Shown here: one piece after another, positions 8,281 through 18,971 of the stretch
Layout of the letters: each line of letters begins with the position of its first letter
How positions within the stretch are numbered: position 1 is the stretch's first letter
Source of the DNA: a bacterium
GTDB taxonomy: Bacteria; SZUA-182; DTGQ01
DNA length: 64,000 nt
NCBI GenBank assembly: GCA_040755755.1
Contig: JBFLZW010000054.1
Coordinates: 83,859 to 147,858 of the forward strand
Direction: 5' to 3'
Notes under the pieces: model-generated
The model's database searches: none
The model's input: only the letters and a program-made list of their open reading frames with translations
What the model was told of the DNA's origin: nothing
Position numbers and translations under genes: made by a program

Positions 8281-8949
8281 ATGATTACTCTTGAAGAATT
8301 AATGAATATGTTAAATGGCCTGTCTCAAGTCAACCAGCCGATCACCGCCATGCGGGTGGTGTTGACCCTGCTGATCACCTGCATTATTGGCCAGTTTATA
8401 TTCTTTGTCTACCGGAAAACCTTCAAAGGAGTTCTCTACACCCGCAACTTCAACGTGGGGCTGGTAATGATCGCTATGGTGACAGCACTCGTCATCCTGC
8501 CCATCAGTTCCAACATTCTCCTTTCTCTGGGGATGGTGGGCGCTCTCAGCATCGTACGCTTTCGCACTGCTATCAAGGATCCCATCGATACCGTGTTCAT
8601 GTTCTGGGCTATCGGGGTGGGTATCTGCTGCGGTGCGGGCTTCTATATGGTGGGTATTATCGGCAGCCTCATGATCGGGCTTTTCATGTTCCTGATGAAC
8701 CAGGTGAGCCTGAGCGGGGAAGAGCCCTATCTCCTGGTGGTCCACTTTGAAAACGGGGCCGAGACCGCAGTCCGTGAGGCACTTCCGGCACACAAGCTCA
8801 AATCTCAAACCGTGACTGCTGCCGGCGTGGAACTGATGCTTGAGGTCCGTGCCAAGGCCAATGCCGCCTCCAGGATGGATAAGCTCCTTCAAATTGCAGG
8901 TGTCAAGGATGCCGCACTCATCAGCTATAATGGTGATTATGTGTCGTGA
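8281..8949 (+). CDS. DUF4956 domain membrane protein
   Basis: The 222-residue protein has four to five hydrophobic segments between residues about 20 and 140, followed by a soluble C-terminal domain of about 80 residues. The central stretch LGMVGALSIVRFRTAIKDP is the hallmark of DUF4956. The family is widely encoded beside VTC-domain proteins, as here, and is thought to partner them in the membrane, but its activity is not known to me. The soluble tail resembles a small ferredoxin-like regulatory fold, with EEPYLLVVHFENG and a later LLQIAGVKDAALISYNGD. Confidence 0.85.
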   Translation: MITLEELMNMLNGLSQVNQPITAMRVVLTLLITCIIGQFIFFVYRKTFKGVLYTRNFNVGLVMIAMVTALVILPISSNILLSLGMVGALSIVRFRTAIKDPIDTVFMFWAIGVGICCGAGFYMVGIIGSLMIGLFMFLMNQVSLSGEEPYLLVVHFENGAETAVREALPAHKLKSQTVTAAGVELMLEVRAKANAASRMDKLLQIAGVKDAALISYNGDYVS

Positions 8950-8973
8950 ACATGATATGCTAGAGGGATGCGC

Positions 8974-9858
8974 ATGAAAGTATTCCTGGTTGTATTGTCA
9001 TGTGCGGTTATAACTATGGCTGGAGGGCTTCTTTTCGAGACTGGCCGTATCAGTGACGGCCTTAAGTCTGTCCAGGTTGAAGCATCAACCTTTCCCTATG
9101 ACCTGGACAATCCGGCAGATAAATTTAAGCTGCCTCATGTTTTGGATGAAATCTCCGGCATCTCATATTTGCCGGAAAATAAACTGGCCTGTGTCCAGGA
9201 TGAGGATGGGATAATCTATGTATTTGATCTTGAACGAAAGAAGATAACCGCTACCTGCGAATTCGGCAGGGAAAGGGATTATGAGGACATTGCCCTCGTG
9301 AACAATACTGCGTATGTCTTGCAAAGTAATGGCCAGATACTGGAAATAACCGACTTCTGGAGAAAAGACCCCACGATTAGCAGGCTAAAAACCCCACTCC
9401 TGTCGAAAAAAAATGATACTGAAGGACTGGCTTTCGACGCTGAATCGAATTCATTGCTGATTACCTGCAAGGGATCGCAGAACACGAAAAAAAAACGCGG
9501 TGGTTTACCTGGTTTAAATGGTTTACAGGGTGAAAATACAGTTTACCAGTTTGATCTCGGTACCCGGAAGCTTTCGGTAAAATTGGGGTATACGGTTGGA
9601 GCGGATGATGCATCCTTTCACCCATCCGGAATTGCAGTTCATCCGATAACCCGGGATATTTATATCCTGAGCTCGGTCAATAAAACATTAATCGTTGTAC
9701 ATCCGGAAGGGGAAATTATCGCAGCCAGGAGATTGGATAACAAAACCTTCAAACAGCCGGAAGGAATCTGTTTTAATCCCGATGGAGATTTATTTATTTC
9801 AAATGAAAGGCACCAGGAGGGCAAGGCCAATATCCTGCGATTTAACTATCAACCGTAA
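8974..9858 (+). CDS. SdiA-regulated domain beta-propeller protein, exported
   Basis: The 294-residue product starts at the ATG at 8974, with GAGGG upstream; an ATG at 8968 sits directly on that site. A signal peptide or anchor (VFLVVLSCAVITMAGGLLF) leads into a beta-propeller of the SdiA-regulated family: LDEISGISYLPENKL, RDYEDIALVNNTAYVL, NDTEGLAFDAESNSLLI, HPSGIAVHPITRDIYIL and QPEGICFNPDGDLFIS are successive blades. The gene follows DUF4956 by 24 nt and likely belongs to the same operon. Family members are found in the periplasm; the ligand is unknown. Confidence 0.85.
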   Translation: MKVFLVVLSCAVITMAGGLLFETGRISDGLKSVQVEASTFPYDLDNPADKFKLPHVLDEISGISYLPENKLACVQDEDGIIYVFDLERKKITATCEFGRERDYEDIALVNNTAYVLQSNGQILEITDFWRKDPTISRLKTPLLSKKNDTEGLAFDAESNSLLITCKGSQNTKKKRGGLPGLNGLQGENTVYQFDLGTRKLSVKLGYTVGADDASFHPSGIAVHPITRDIYILSSVNKTLIVVHPEGEIIAARRLDNKTFKQPEGICFNPDGDLFISNERHQEGKANILRFNYQP

Positions 9859-10038
9859 TATGCAAGTCAAATGAAGAGCCTGACCGTTGTTAGCAGTCTG
9901 ACATTTATCTGTCTGATGGCTGCCTTGCCTGGCCTGGCTAGAGGGGGAAACAGGAGGGCTATCAGCTTTACCAGGATCCGGGAGTGCATGAGCAGAACTC
10001 TCCCTAAAACTATTTGAATTTGCTTGTTGCACTCCTCC

Positions 10039-11364
10039 CTACCCCGTCTCCTCGGCAGCCATCTGAATGCCTGCGGCCACATCGGGAATGATGCCCAGCT
10101 TGATATAGATCGGATTAATCATTTCGCTGAGGGCCGAAAGCCTGCTGGCAAATGCCAGTGATCCGAGAATACAGCAGGCCCCTCCGATCATGAGCGTATT
10201 CGGCGCGCCAATGGCACTGGCCAGACTGCCGGCCAGCAGGCTGCCGCAGGGTTCCATACCGACAAAGGCCATGGTGAAAAAACTCATTATCCGGCCACGC
10301 TTATCTTCCTCCACAATGGTCTGCAGGAGCGTATTGCTTGAAGCCATCTGCACCATGATCCCAAATCCGGTCAACAGCAGGGGGAACAGCGAGAGTATCA
10401 GAACACGGGAAAGGGAAAAAGCGACCAGCCCGATGCCAAAGATGCCCGAAGCAATGGCGATCATTTTCCCAAGCCCCAGAACGCTTCTCTGCGAGGCAAG
10501 GTAAAGAGAGCCCAGGAAAGCTCCTGCGCCCGAAGCTGCGACCAGGAAACCCAGGGTCCTGGAGCCGCCGTGAAGAATGGTTTTGGCGAAAATAGGCATC
10601 AGTACCATATAGGGCATACCCATGAAACTGACCAGAGCGAGGAGCAGCAAAACCGATCTGATGGGTGCAAACCCGAAAGCGTACGAGAATCCTTCCCGGA
10701 GCTCCTGCATGACATAGGGCCTTTGGCCACTTTTTTCTTTCGGTGCAATCTTCATGGCCAGCAGGGCTACGATAACCGCCAGAAATGTCAGGCCATTCAG
10801 GAGAAAGCACACCCCCTCCCCGACGAAAGAAATGAGTATGCCCGCTATGGATGGCCCAACCAGCCGGGCCCCGTTAAACATCGTGGAGTTGAGGGCGATT
10901 GCATTGCCCAGGTCATCCTTTCCGTCAATCATATCCACCAGAAATGCCTGGCGGCCAGGGATGTCAAAGCCGTTGACCAGACCGATGAATATGCTTAACA
11001 GTATGATATGCCAGGCCGCAACATGACCGGATAAAGCGAGAGCGGCCAGAATGAAGGCTTGAATCATGGACAGAGTCTGAGTGGCGATCACAAGACGCCG
11101 GCGGTTCCATCTGTCGATCAGCACCCCGGCCAGCGGAGCAAAAAGGAAGGCGGGAATTTGACTGGCAAATCCGACCACACCGAGCAGAAACACCGAATGG
11201 GTCAGGTTATACACCAGCCAGCTCATGGCCACCATCTGCATCCAGGTGCCAATCAGGGAAATGCTCTGGCCAAAGAAGAAGAGACGAAAATTCCTGTAAC
11301 GAAGAGAGCGAAGGATCAGCTTCAGTCCTTTTACTTCGCGAGAGCTAGTTTGCGCAGGTTCCAT
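10039..11364 (-). CDS. MFS transporter, EntS/MFS_3-like exporter
   Basis: The 441-residue protein has about 12 membrane segments and the MFS_3 N-terminal signature RYRNFRLFFFGQSISLIGTW. The cytoplasmic loop between helices 2 and 3 has the MFS motif GVLIDRWNRRR. EntS-like members export siderophores or drugs in exchange for protons; the substrate here is not determinable. It stands alone, with no siderophore gene nearby. The 302 bp between it and the next gene on the other strand hold only AT-rich sequence with a small CTTAAGCTTAAG-type palindrome near 11640. Confidence 0.9.
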   Translation of the reverse strand: MEPAQTSSREVKGLKLILRSLRYRNFRLFFFGQSISLIGTWMQMVAMSWLVYNLTHSVFLLGVVGFASQIPAFLFAPLAGVLIDRWNRRRLVIATQTLSMIQAFILAALALSGHVAAWHIILLSIFIGLVNGFDIPGRQAFLVDMIDGKDDLGNAIALNSTMFNGARLVGPSIAGILISFVGEGVCFLLNGLTFLAVIVALLAMKIAPKEKSGQRPYVMQELREGFSYAFGFAPIRSVLLLLALVSFMGMPYMVLMPIFAKTILHGGSRTLGFLVAASGAGAFLGSLYLASQRSVLGLGKMIAIASGIFGIGLVAFSLSRVLILSLFPLLLTGFGIMVQMASSNTLLQTIVEEDKRGRIMSFFTMAFVGMEPCGSLLAGSLASAIGAPNTLMIGGACCILGSLAFASRLSALSEMINPIYIKLGIIPDVAAGIQMAAEETG

Positions 11365-11666
11365 ATTCTTTTTTCGGTTTTTCCCTTATCTCAACAATGG
11401 CTTTCTCCTGTAGGCCTTCTGATTATGCATACGACATGTTTCTCCTCGGTCCTTTAATTCCACTCATTATACAGCCTCTCTCCTGAAATGACAATTGAAA
11501 GATGCTGATTGAAAATCATAGCCCCGAAAATTCCCCGAAAATCCGATTAATTACGTAAACAAATATATTATTCGTCAAAATATCTGATAAAGACGAAGTT
11601 TAAGTTATCGAAACGATTAACTATCAGCTTAACAGAAGCTTAAGCTTAAGAAAGGATTGACGGGAA

Positions 11667-12626
11667 ATGAAAAAATGTATCTTCATGACTCTGGCTACAC
11701 TCCTGGTATTAAGTTTCACCTGCGATCATGGTTTTGCCTGGGGGCCTGCCACGCACACGTATATTATGCGAAAGCTGGATAGGGGGTTTGGAATAGCAAA
11801 TTCACAAAAGCTGTATGGAGCCATAGCTCCTGACATCTTCAGCTATATTTACCGGGTACCAAACAGGAGGTATTTAGAAGAGCAGATGCATTATGAATTC
11901 ATGGGCGTCTGGGACGAGGCCGAGGGGAAAAATGAAAAAGCGTTTGCCCTCGGATTTATAAGCCATAATGATGTTTGGGGAGCGGATTACGTTGCCCGCC
12001 ATGTGCCTGACTATGAGAGCATGAAAGCCCAACAGCTCATCGACAGGATACTGAAAGAAAATCCATCCCACTATTCTGCGGACGTAAAGGGCGTCCTGAA
12101 TGCGCTGCTGGCTCTTGGCTATGGGCACGCCGAAGAACTCTGCCGCATTGCTGTAGAATATAGTGTGGATCTCTTGATAAAACGGTATAATGATCCGGAA
12201 ATCGGGGCCAGAATTGCCCTTTCGTCCACACTGCGGGACTCAAGCATCCCATCTCTCCTGGCCGGGGTCTATGGCCGGGATGAAGACGAGAAAAAGGTCA
12301 TTATTCAGGGTGAAGCGGCATTTCAGAAGATCATGGCATCTTACGGAAAAGACCTGCTCCAGGATGAAAAATCCGCGATTAAGGCAGTTGCCGGGCATAT
12401 CGCTGCAATTGCTCCCCAGGCACTGTGTATCGAGCTTCCCGAGAAGGAGAAATTAGTCAAAATTGGTGTTGAGCTTATCAACGGTGGAATGGCTGTCTGC
12501 AAGTCCGACTATCATCAACTTGTCTTGGCATCGGTCAAAGCCATAAAGGAAAAAATCAGTCTGGGAAATTTCGAGAGTAATCTGGATGATCCCGGTAACT
12601 TGGAGAGTATGGAACCTGCGGAATAG
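11667..12626 (+). CDS. Secreted zinc-dependent phospholipase C-like protein
   Basis: The 319-residue product has a signal peptide that would be cut at GFA|WGPATH, leaving Trp as the first mature residue. In S1/P1 nuclease and zinc-dependent phospholipase C proteins the N-terminal Trp and following His coordinate the zinc cluster. Further likely ligands are in GAIAPDIF, MHYEFMG and GFISHNDVWGADY. A helical C-terminal half of about 170 residues follows. It stands alone. Whether it cleaves lipid or another phosphodiester is not clear; zinc-dependent hydrolase is well supported. Confidence 0.75.
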   Translation: MKKCIFMTLATLLVLSFTCDHGFAWGPATHTYIMRKLDRGFGIANSQKLYGAIAPDIFSYIYRVPNRRYLEEQMHYEFMGVWDEAEGKNEKAFALGFISHNDVWGADYVARHVPDYESMKAQQLIDRILKENPSHYSADVKGVLNALLALGYGHAEELCRIAVEYSVDLLIKRYNDPEIGARIALSSTLRDSSIPSLLAGVYGRDEDEKKVIIQGEAAFQKIMASYGKDLLQDEKSAIKAVAGHIAAIAPQALCIELPEKEKLVKIGVELINGGMAVCKSDYHQLVLASVKAIKEKISLGNFESNLDDPGNLESMEPAE

Positions 12627-12637
12627 GAGCTCCGGAT

Positions 12638-12856
12638 ATCCCCTCCCCCGGCATCATCCTGTCATTCTGTCAAGGTTGATCAAGGGAGGGGATGCGTTAT
12701 CAGTGGTCAGTGGTCAGTAAAAACTGATCCCTCGTATATATCAGCCAGCACACCGCATGTCATTCCCGCGCAGGCGGGGATGTCGGGCAGTTGAGCATCG
12801 AATAGCCAAAGGTAACGTTGTGCCTGTGTGCCCCTTTGTGCCTGAGTAGTTACCAT
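12638..12856. repeat. Intergenic repeat block between phospholipase-like and CorC-like genes
   Basis: The 326-bp gap 12627-12952 has no gene but carries several repeats: a 10-bp inverted repeat (12638-12647 with 12684-12693, possible terminator of the upstream gene); the CAGTGGTCAGTGGTCAG motif at 12701-12717; a GTCATTCCCGCGCAGGCGGG motif at about 12759-12780; and the TTGTGCCTGTGTGCCCCTTT motif followed by CCTGAGTAGTTAC at about 12819-12855. Related copies occur elsewhere in the window. Confidence 0.7.
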
Positions 12857-12952
12857 GTCGGAAATAAAGATTGATTCTTACCTCTTGTTTTTCTCTCCTT
12901 CAAACCATCTCTCGATTAAAAGGTAATCTATCAAAAAGGCTTTGCCCGCAGC

Positions 12953-14338
12953 ATGCTTCAACTCATTGCCTTATCAGCCAAAATATGGTTTAATAATCCC
13001 AAGAGGGTTTATTTATCGGTAAACTATGATGACAGGCTATTTTTGAAAGGAAACCTGCTTTTGAGTCAACTATTATACTCCTGGCCGCTTTTATCAGCCA
13101 TGCTTATCGCCTTGTTGGCGCTTTCCGCTTTTTTCTCCGGGTCTGAGGCTGCCATGATGTCCCTCAACCGGCTGCGAATCCTCTATCTGGCCAAGCGTCG
13201 CCAGTCAAAAAAGGCTCAACTGATCAATCAACTGCTGGAACACAGGAAAAATATGCTCAGCACTATTCTGGTGGGCAATAATTTCGCAAATGTAGCCGCG
13301 TCCTCCGTGGCCACTGCCCTGGCTATCGCCCTGTGGGGAAGCAGCGGCATTTTGTATGCCACGATCGCGATCACGCTGATCTTGCTGATTTTCTGTGAAA
13401 TTTCACCCAAAATCTACGCCAGCAGGTTTCCGGAAAAGATTGCCTTTATGGTGGTCCGTCCTGTGTTATGGTGTATGAGTCTTCTGCAGCCGGTTGTCAG
13501 TGCCGTCAACCTGCTGGGTGACCTCCTGTTGAAATTTATCACCCCCCATGAAAGCAGAAAAGTGCCGCTTATCTCGGAGGAGGAAATTCTGGCTGCCATT
13601 TCAGCGGGAGAAGAAGAGGGCGTTGTTGAAAAAGAGGAGAGTAAGATGCTGATGAGCATTTTTGACCTGGCCAGCATCTCGGTGAGAGAAATCATGATTC
13701 CCAGGACAGAAATGATTTGTATTGAAGAAAAAGCCTCATATGCCGAGGTAGTCCGTCTCATCAGTCGGTCAGGCCGCTCCCGTATTCCTGTTTATAAGGA
13801 TTACATTGATAACATTATCGGTGCCATTCACAGCCGCGACCTGATCGACTTTCAGGAGAGCCCGCAAGCCTTCTCTCTGCCTAAAATCATGCATCCCCCC
13901 TTCTTTATCCCGGAGTCCAAAAAGGCACTCTCTCTGCTGGCAGACTTTAAGGAGGGGAAAATGTATCTGGCCCTGGTCGTCGATGAATATGGAGGAATTG
14001 AAGGGTTAGTCACCCTGGAAGATGTGCTGGAGGAGATCGTCGGTGATATTCTCGATGAATACGACCGCAAGAGGGAGTGGATTAAATATCTCCCTGATGG
14101 AAGAATCATCGTTGATGGTCATGCTTCCATCAGGGAGATTAACAGGTCTCTGAATACTTTCATTCCCCATGAGGAGTTTCAAACCCTGTCAGGCCTGATC
14201 CTGGATCAGCTCGGCCATATTCCGGTCCGGGGTGAATCCGTTTCCTACGAGGGGTATCTTCTTACTGTCAGTTCCATGCGCAGGCAAAGGATTTCCAAGG
14301 TTGAAATCCAGATCCTGGAGCAGCCAAAATCAGAATAA
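12953..14338 (+). CDS. CNNM/CorC (HlyC)-family membrane protein with CBS pair
   Basis: The reading frame allows 461 residues. Family domains are a DUF21/CNNM membrane domain with the [14 protein letters not shown] signature (from about residue 63), a CBS pair ([16 protein letters not shown] and [21 protein letters not shown]), and the CorC/HlyC C-terminal domain ([13 protein letters not shown] to RISKVEI). Family members take part in magnesium or cobalt handling. The N-terminal 45 residues before the first membrane helix are atypical, so a start near 13060-13100 is possible. It converges with and overlaps the pyrophosphatase gene by 9 bp. Confidence 0.88.
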   Translation: MLQLIALSAKIWFNNPKRVYLSVNYDDRLFLKGNLLLSQLLYSWPLLSAMLIALLALSAFFSGSEAAMMSLNRLRILYLAKRRQSKKAQLINQLLEHRKNMLSTILVGNNFANVAASSVATALAIALWGSSGILYATIAITLILLIFCEISPKIYASRFPEKIAFMVVRPVLWCMSLLQPVVSAVNLLGDLLLKFITPHESRKVPLISEEEILAAISAGEEEGVVEKEESKMLMSIFDLASISVREIMIPRTEMICIEEKASYAEVVRLISRSGRSRIPVYKDYIDNIIGAIHSRDLIDFQESPQAFSLPKIMHPPFFIPESKKALSLLADFKEGKMYLALVVDEYGGIEGLVTLEDVLEEIVGDILDEYDRKREWIKYLPDGRIIVDGHASIREINRSLNTFIPHEEFQTLSGLILDQLGHIPVRGESVSYEGYLLTVSSMRRQRISKVEIQILEQPKSE

Positions 14339-16390
14339 GCTGAGCAGCATGGTGTGCAAACGGACAATAACCGGTCCGAAAACCAGGGAAGAAACTGCCA
14401 TCAGCTTTAACAGGATATTCAGGGACGGACCGGCAGTATCCTTGAAGGGATCACCAACCGTATCGCCTGATACCGCTGCTTTATGGACATCCGAACCTTT
14501 GCCTCCAAGGTTGCCTGCTTCGATAAATTTTTTAGCATTATCCCAGGCGCCACCGGCATTGGCCAGCATGATAGCCAGGGGGACTCCGGAAACCAGTGAG
14601 CCCACCAGAAAGCCGCCAAGGGCTTCAGGGCCAAGGATGATGCCGATAATCAGGGGGACGGTGACAGACATGATGCCGGGAACAATCATTTCCCGTATGG
14701 CTCCTTTGGTGGTAATATCCACGCACCTGGCCGAATCCGGCATGGTCTTTCCTTCCATCAGCCCTTTAATCTCCCGGAATTGCCTTCTTACTTCCTCCAC
14801 AATGGAGAAGGCCGCTCTTCCAACCGCCTGCATGGTCATGGCGCAGACAATGAAAGGAATGATGCCGCCGATAAAGAACCCGGCCACAACATATGGGTCT
14901 ATGACGTTCAATATTCCCAGCTTGACCGTTTCCCCATAGGCAACGAAAAGTGCCAGAGCGGTCAGGGCTGCGGAGCCGATGGCAAATCCTTTACCGATAG
15001 CCGCAGTCGTATTTCCGATGGCGTCGAGTTTTTCCGCCCGCTCCCGGACCTCCCGGCCCATACCGGCCATTTCGGCAATACCGGCTGCATTGTCAGCGAT
15101 AGGGCCATACGCATCCACGGCCACTGTCATTCCAGTGATGGCCAGCATCCCGATGGCGGACAGGGCAACACCGAATATCCCCGCAGCCCGGTAGGCAATG
15201 ATGGTCGCTATGGCAATACCCACCAGGGGCAGGGCTGTTGATTTCATACCTACAGCCAATCCCTGGATGATGCAGGTAGCTGCACCGGTCTTGGCTGCAT
15301 TGGCTACGGTTTCAACCTGCGTGCCTGAAGTATAGTATTGGGCGACATACCCGACGACCATACCGGCAATCAGCCCTGAGAGGACTGCCCAGAAAAGGTT
15401 CATACTGCCATACCACTTGGCACACAAAACAAACGATCCGATGGCCAGGAGAACTGCCGATGCAGTCATGCCCCGGTTCAATGCCTTCTGCGGGTCGGAC
15501 TTTTCATCAGCCCTGACGAAAAATATCCCGATTGTTGAAGAGATGATGCCCCATGCCGAGAGCAAAAGGCATAATAAAACTCCTTTTACGTCTATGTTGG
15601 GATTTGGAGCGGCGGCTATGACCATGCCGGAAACAATGGCTCCGATGTATGACTCAAACAGATCAGCACCCATACCAGCCACATCACCGACGTTATCTCC
15701 GACATTATCGGCAATAACTGCCGGGTTTCTGGGATCATCTTCAGGAATACCGGCCTCGACCTTGCCGACAAGGTCCGCACCGACGTCGGCGGCTTTGGTA
15801 TAAATTCCGCCGCCGACCCTGGCAAAGAGAGCCACGGAGGATGCCCCCATCGAGAAACCGGCAATCATCTGAACCGCGTCAATGATCGCTGTATCTAAAT
15901 CCGGACGGCTTCCTTTCAGGATATAGATGATACCCACGAAAACGGCAGAGAGTCCCAGAAGGCCCAGGGAGACAACACTGGTCCCCATAACCGCTCCTCC
16001 CGGAAAAGCAACACCGATAGCCTCATTATAGCTTTTGGCTGCGGCCTGGGCGGTTCTGCAATTTGCTCTGGTGGCGATACTCATGCCGATATAGCCAGCC
16101 GTGATAGAGCACAGAGCACCGATAACAAAAGCCACGGCTGTCTCTATGGTAACGAACAGAGCCAAAACAGCAAACACCACGACTACAAAGACTGCAATTG
16201 CTCTATACTCTCTGAACAGGAAGGCCATTGCACCTTCGTGGATGGCATCAGAGATCCTGACCATTTTCTCTGTGCCCGGGTCTTTCGACAGGATCCGCTT
16301 AGCCAGAATCCAGACAAAGAACATTCCAAGAATTCCCACCGCAATTGAAACAAAAATAGGCCCCAAGGAACCACCGATTAAGGCATCCAT
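14330..16390 (-). CDS. hppA: Membrane-bound pyrophosphatase, K+-dependent type
   Basis: The 686-residue protein is an ion-pumping pyrophosphatase with about 16 membrane helices. It shows the pyrophosphate- and Mg-binding motifs [38 protein letters not shown] and [20 protein letters not shown], and a C-terminal [12 protein letters not shown] and [15 protein letters not shown]. The segment [10 protein letters not shown] has Ala where K+-independent enzymes have Lys, which places it in the K+-dependent group that includes Na+ pumps. It would conserve the energy of PPi as an ion gradient, useful in an energy-limited anaerobe. Na+ versus H+ specificity is not settled by what I can see. Confidence 0.97.
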   Translation of the reverse strand: MDALIGGSLGPIFVSIAVGILGMFFVWILAKRILSKDPGTEKMVRISDAIHEGAMAFLFREYRAIAVFVVVVFAVLALFVTIETAVAFVIGALCSITAGYIGMSIATRANCRTAQAAAKSYNEAIGVAFPGGAVMGTSVVSLGLLGLSAVFVGIIYILKGSRPDLDTAIIDAVQMIAGFSMGASSVALFARVGGGIYTKAADVGADLVGKVEAGIPEDDPRNPAVIADNVGDNVGDVAGMGADLFESYIGAIVSGMVIAAAPNPNIDVKGVLLCLLLSAWGIISSTIGIFFVRADEKSDPQKALNRGMTASAVLLAIGSFVLCAKWYGSMNLFWAVLSGLIAGMVVGYVAQYYTSGTQVETVANAAKTGAATCIIQGLAVGMKSTALPLVGIAIATIIAYRAAGIFGVALSAIGMLAITGMTVAVDAYGPIADNAAGIAEMAGMGREVRERAEKLDAIGNTTAAIGKGFAIGSAALTALALFVAYGETVKLGILNVIDPYVVAGFFIGGIIPFIVCAMTMQAVGRAAFSIVEEVRRQFREIKGLMEGKTMPDSARCVDITTKGAIREMIVPGIMSVTVPLIIGIILGPEALGGFLVGSLVSGVPLAIMLANAGGAWDNAKKFIEAGNLGGKGSDVHKAAVSGDTVGDPFKDTAGPSLNILLKLMAVSSLVFGPVIVRLHTMLLSLF

Positions 16391-16602
16391 ACTATCATCG
16401 TCCTCCTGTATAATCCCACCAAAATAAAAGAGAAAACAAGGAATAATGAGTATAATCCGAAAAGACTACTGCGGCATAAACTTCTTTGAAGAATGCTGTG
16501 ATTTATGTGCCCATCTGACAGATCCCTCCCCCTTTAGCCCGTTTTATCATTCTTCAATTTCTCACAGCGCCAGGTGATCGATAGGTACTATTTATTTTTA
16601 CT

Positions 16603-17184
16603 TTAACCCACAGCATCCAGGCGATTAAATCTATTCATGGCTGTCAGGATTCCCTCATCGAGGATGACCTCCACGCACTGGACTGTAGTTTCAATAACCT
16701 TGGCTACTATAGTCTGTTCTTCTTCGGAAAATTCTTTTAAAACATATTCTTTTGGTTCCTGCTGGCCGCAGGGCCTGCCGATGCCGATCCGAAGGCGGGG
16801 GAACTGGGAAGTTCCCAGACACTGGATGATTGACTCTATGCCCCGGTGCCCGCCGCTCCTTCCCTGCCCGCGGATCCGTATGCGGCCCAGTGGTAAATCC
16901 ATATCGTCATGAATGACAAGAAGATCTTGATAGGTAAGATGGTAATAAGAGAGAAAAGTAAGGACTGCTTTTCCGCTGAGATTCATGTAAGTCTGAGGCT
17001 TGACTAAAAGTACCTCCTTTCCCCTGATTGTCCCCCTTCCCCATTGAGATACCGAATCAGTGTGAGAAAGCTGAATCTGATATGCTGATGCCAGTGCATC
17101 AACGGACTGGAAACCAATATTATGGCGGGTTCGTCGATAACGGGAGCCGGGATTTCCCAGTCCGACAATGAGTTGCAAATCCAA
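16603..17184 (-). CDS. pth: Peptidyl-tRNA hydrolase
   Basis: The 193-residue enzyme releases peptides from prematurely dropped peptidyl-tRNA. It has the family N-terminus (LIVGLGNPGSRYRRTRHNIG) with Asn11 and the catalytic His21, the VKPQTYMNLSG motif, the acidic VIHDDMDLPLG and GHRGIESI. The length is standard. It follows rplY by 14 nt on the same strand, the usual prs-rplY-pth order. The 212 bp between its end and the hppA start show no gene. Confidence 0.97.
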   Translation of the reverse strand: MDLQLIVGLGNPGSRYRRTRHNIGFQSVDALASAYQIQLSHTDSVSQWGRGTIRGKEVLLVKPQTYMNLSGKAVLTFLSYYHLTYQDLLVIHDDMDLPLGRIRIRGQGRSGGHRGIESIIQCLGTSQFPRLRIGIGRPCGQQEPKEYVLKEFSEEEQTIVAKVIETTVQCVEVILDEGILTAMNRFNRLDAVG

Positions 17185-17198
17185 GCCCCGGCCCCGGC

Positions 17199-17828
17199 CT
17201 ATTTTGCTTCAGGTTCGGGTGCTGGTGCAGGTTCCGCAGCAGCGGCAATCTTCGATCCCTGAGTAATCGTCAGCAAAACCGTTCCCGGATCTTCCAGAAT
17301 GGTGACGCCTTCAGGAGCCTTCAAATCCCGTACATGGATAGCTTCTCCTGCATCCAGGTTGGTAATATCAACCTTTATAGAGTCGGGGATAAACTTGGGA
17401 AGACATTCAACCAGAATCTCCCGCTTTACGTGATCCAGGATTCCGCCACCGAGCTTGACACCCCTGGCCTCGCCGACGGTCTCCACCGGCACTTCCATTG
17501 AAATCGCCTTGTCTGCTACCATCTCATAGAAGTCTACATGGACCAGGGTATCTTTTTTGGGCTCAAATTGCAGCTCTTTGATAATTGCCCTGACCGTCTC
17601 CTCCTTATGATTGGCATCAGCTTCGATTTTCATATTAAAAATAACATTTTCATGTAACTCACCATGAGTTTGTTTTAAAAATTCATTGGTATCAAACCAT
17701 AAGGGCAAAGCTTTTTCGCGGTTCCCATACAGAATAGCCGGCGTGAATCCCTTCCTGCGCAGACTTTTGTTGGCTTCCTTGCCGAACTGGTCCCTGACTT
17801 TTGCCTTTATGTTAATTTGAACAGCCAT
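17199..17828 (-). CDS. rplY: 50S ribosomal protein L25, Ctc/TL5 long form
   Basis: The 209-residue product has the L25 domain that binds 5S rRNA (residues about 5-95, with RRKGFTPAILYG) followed by the TL5/Ctc C-terminal beta domain (VPVETVGEARGVKLGG, LEDPGTVLLTI). It ends in a low-complexity Ala/Pro/Glu tail. It lies between prs and pth, as in many proteobacteria, and is transcribed with them. Confidence 0.96.
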   Translation of the reverse strand: MAVQINIKAKVRDQFGKEANKSLRRKGFTPAILYGNREKALPLWFDTNEFLKQTHGELHENVIFNMKIEADANHKEETVRAIIKELQFEPKKDTLVHVDFYEMVADKAISMEVPVETVGEARGVKLGGGILDHVKREILVECLPKFIPDSIKVDITNLDAGEAIHVRDLKAPEGVTILEDPGTVLLTITQGSKIAAAAEPAPAPEPEAK

Positions 17829-17883
17829 TTACGCCTCCATGCGAATAAAAGCATACCGCTATATGCCATCAAGATGTTAAGAA

Positions 17884-18825
17884 CTATACAAAAAGGGAAC
17901 TTACCGATTTATCGACGTTGATCCGATAGATGGTTTCACCGATCAGGTCTGCCACTGACAGTATCTCGACTTTAGCGGAATTCTGGACCTTTTCCTTGAG
18001 TGGAATCGTATCGGTAACCACTAATTTTTTGAGATCCGAAGAATTGATCCGGTCCATGGCGCTTCCGGATAGCACGGCATGAGTGCAGCAGGCATACACA
18101 CTCCTGGCTCCGTTCTGAATCAGGGCCGTGACCGCCTTGACCAGGGTGCCGCCGGTATCGATCATGTCATCGATAATAAAGGCATCTTTCCCCTTGATAT
18201 CTCCAATGATGTTCATGACCTCGGATTCATTGGGTCTTTCTCTTCGTTTGTCGATAATGGCAATCGATACATTCAGCCGCTTGGCATAGTTCCGCGTGCG
18301 CTCCACTCCGCCGGCATCCGGGGAAACGAGAATCACATTGGACAGCTTGAGGCTTTTGATATAATCAATCAGCACCGGTGCGGCTAAAAGATTATCCACC
18401 GGTACATTAAAAAAGCCCTGAATCTGGCCGGCGTGCAAGTCCATAGTCAAAACTCGGTTAGCCCCGGCAGTGGTCAGCAGGTCAGCCACCAGCTTGGCGC
18501 TGATGGGAACCCTCGGCTGCACCTTCCGGTCCTGCCGGGCATACCCGTAATAGGGGATCACGGCGGTAATTCTCCGGGCGGAAGCCCGCCGGAGTGCATC
18601 AATGATAATCAAAAGCTCCATCAGATTGTCATTGACCGGAGGACAGGTTGACTGGATGACGAACATATCTGCGCCGCGGACATTTTCATTGATTTGAACG
18701 ACAATCTCACCGTCGGCGAATTTTCCGACCGTCGCCTCCACCAGGGGAACTCCCAGGTAGTTACTGATCCCCTTGGCCAGAGGCACATTTGAATTTCCTG
18801 CTATTAATTTTAATTCAAAACCCAT
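17884..18825 (-). CDS. prs: Ribose-phosphate pyrophosphokinase
   Basis: The 313-residue enzyme makes PRPP from ribose 5-phosphate and ATP for nucleotide, histidine and tryptophan synthesis. Visible motifs are [50 protein letters not shown] and the PRPP-binding loop [15 protein letters not shown]. Length is typical of bacterial class I enzymes. It lies directly downstream of tRNA-Gln and spoVG and upstream of rplY. Confidence 0.98.
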   Translation of the reverse strand: MGFELKLIAGNSNVPLAKGISNYLGVPLVEATVGKFADGEIVVQINENVRGADMFVIQSTCPPVNDNLMELLIIIDALRRASARRITAVIPYYGYARQDRKVQPRVPISAKLVADLLTTAGANRVLTMDLHAGQIQGFFNVPVDNLLAAPVLIDYIKSLKLSNVILVSPDAGGVERTRNYAKRLNVSIAIIDKRRERPNESEVMNIIGDIKGKDAFIIDDMIDTGGTLVKAVTALIQNGARSVYACCTHAVLSGSAMDRINSSDLKKLVVTDTIPLKEKVQNSAKVEILSVADLIGETIYRINVDKSVSSLFV

Positions 18826-18848
18826 TTCTCTTCTCTCTCAAAAACTGA

Positions 18849-18920
18849 CTGGGGCGGGAGGATTCGAACCTCCGAATGCAGGAACCAAAATCCTGTGACT
18901 TACCGCTTGTCGACGCCCCA
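18849..18920 (-). tRNA. tRNA-Gln (TTG anticodon)
   Basis: Read on the minus strand, the 72-nt gene starts TGGGGCG and ends CGCCCCA plus discriminator G, giving a 7-bp acceptor stem with the U1-A72 pair typical of bacterial glutamine tRNA. The anticodon arm is CAGGA TTTTGGT TCCTG, with TTG as the anticodon. The T arm contains GGTTCGAATCC. No CCA is encoded. It sits between spoVG and prs, a common position in this lineage. Confidence 0.96.
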
Positions 18921-18971
18921 TCAAAAGTTAATCATTACCTCATGTTGAGTTATATTGGTTGAGGCACCAGA

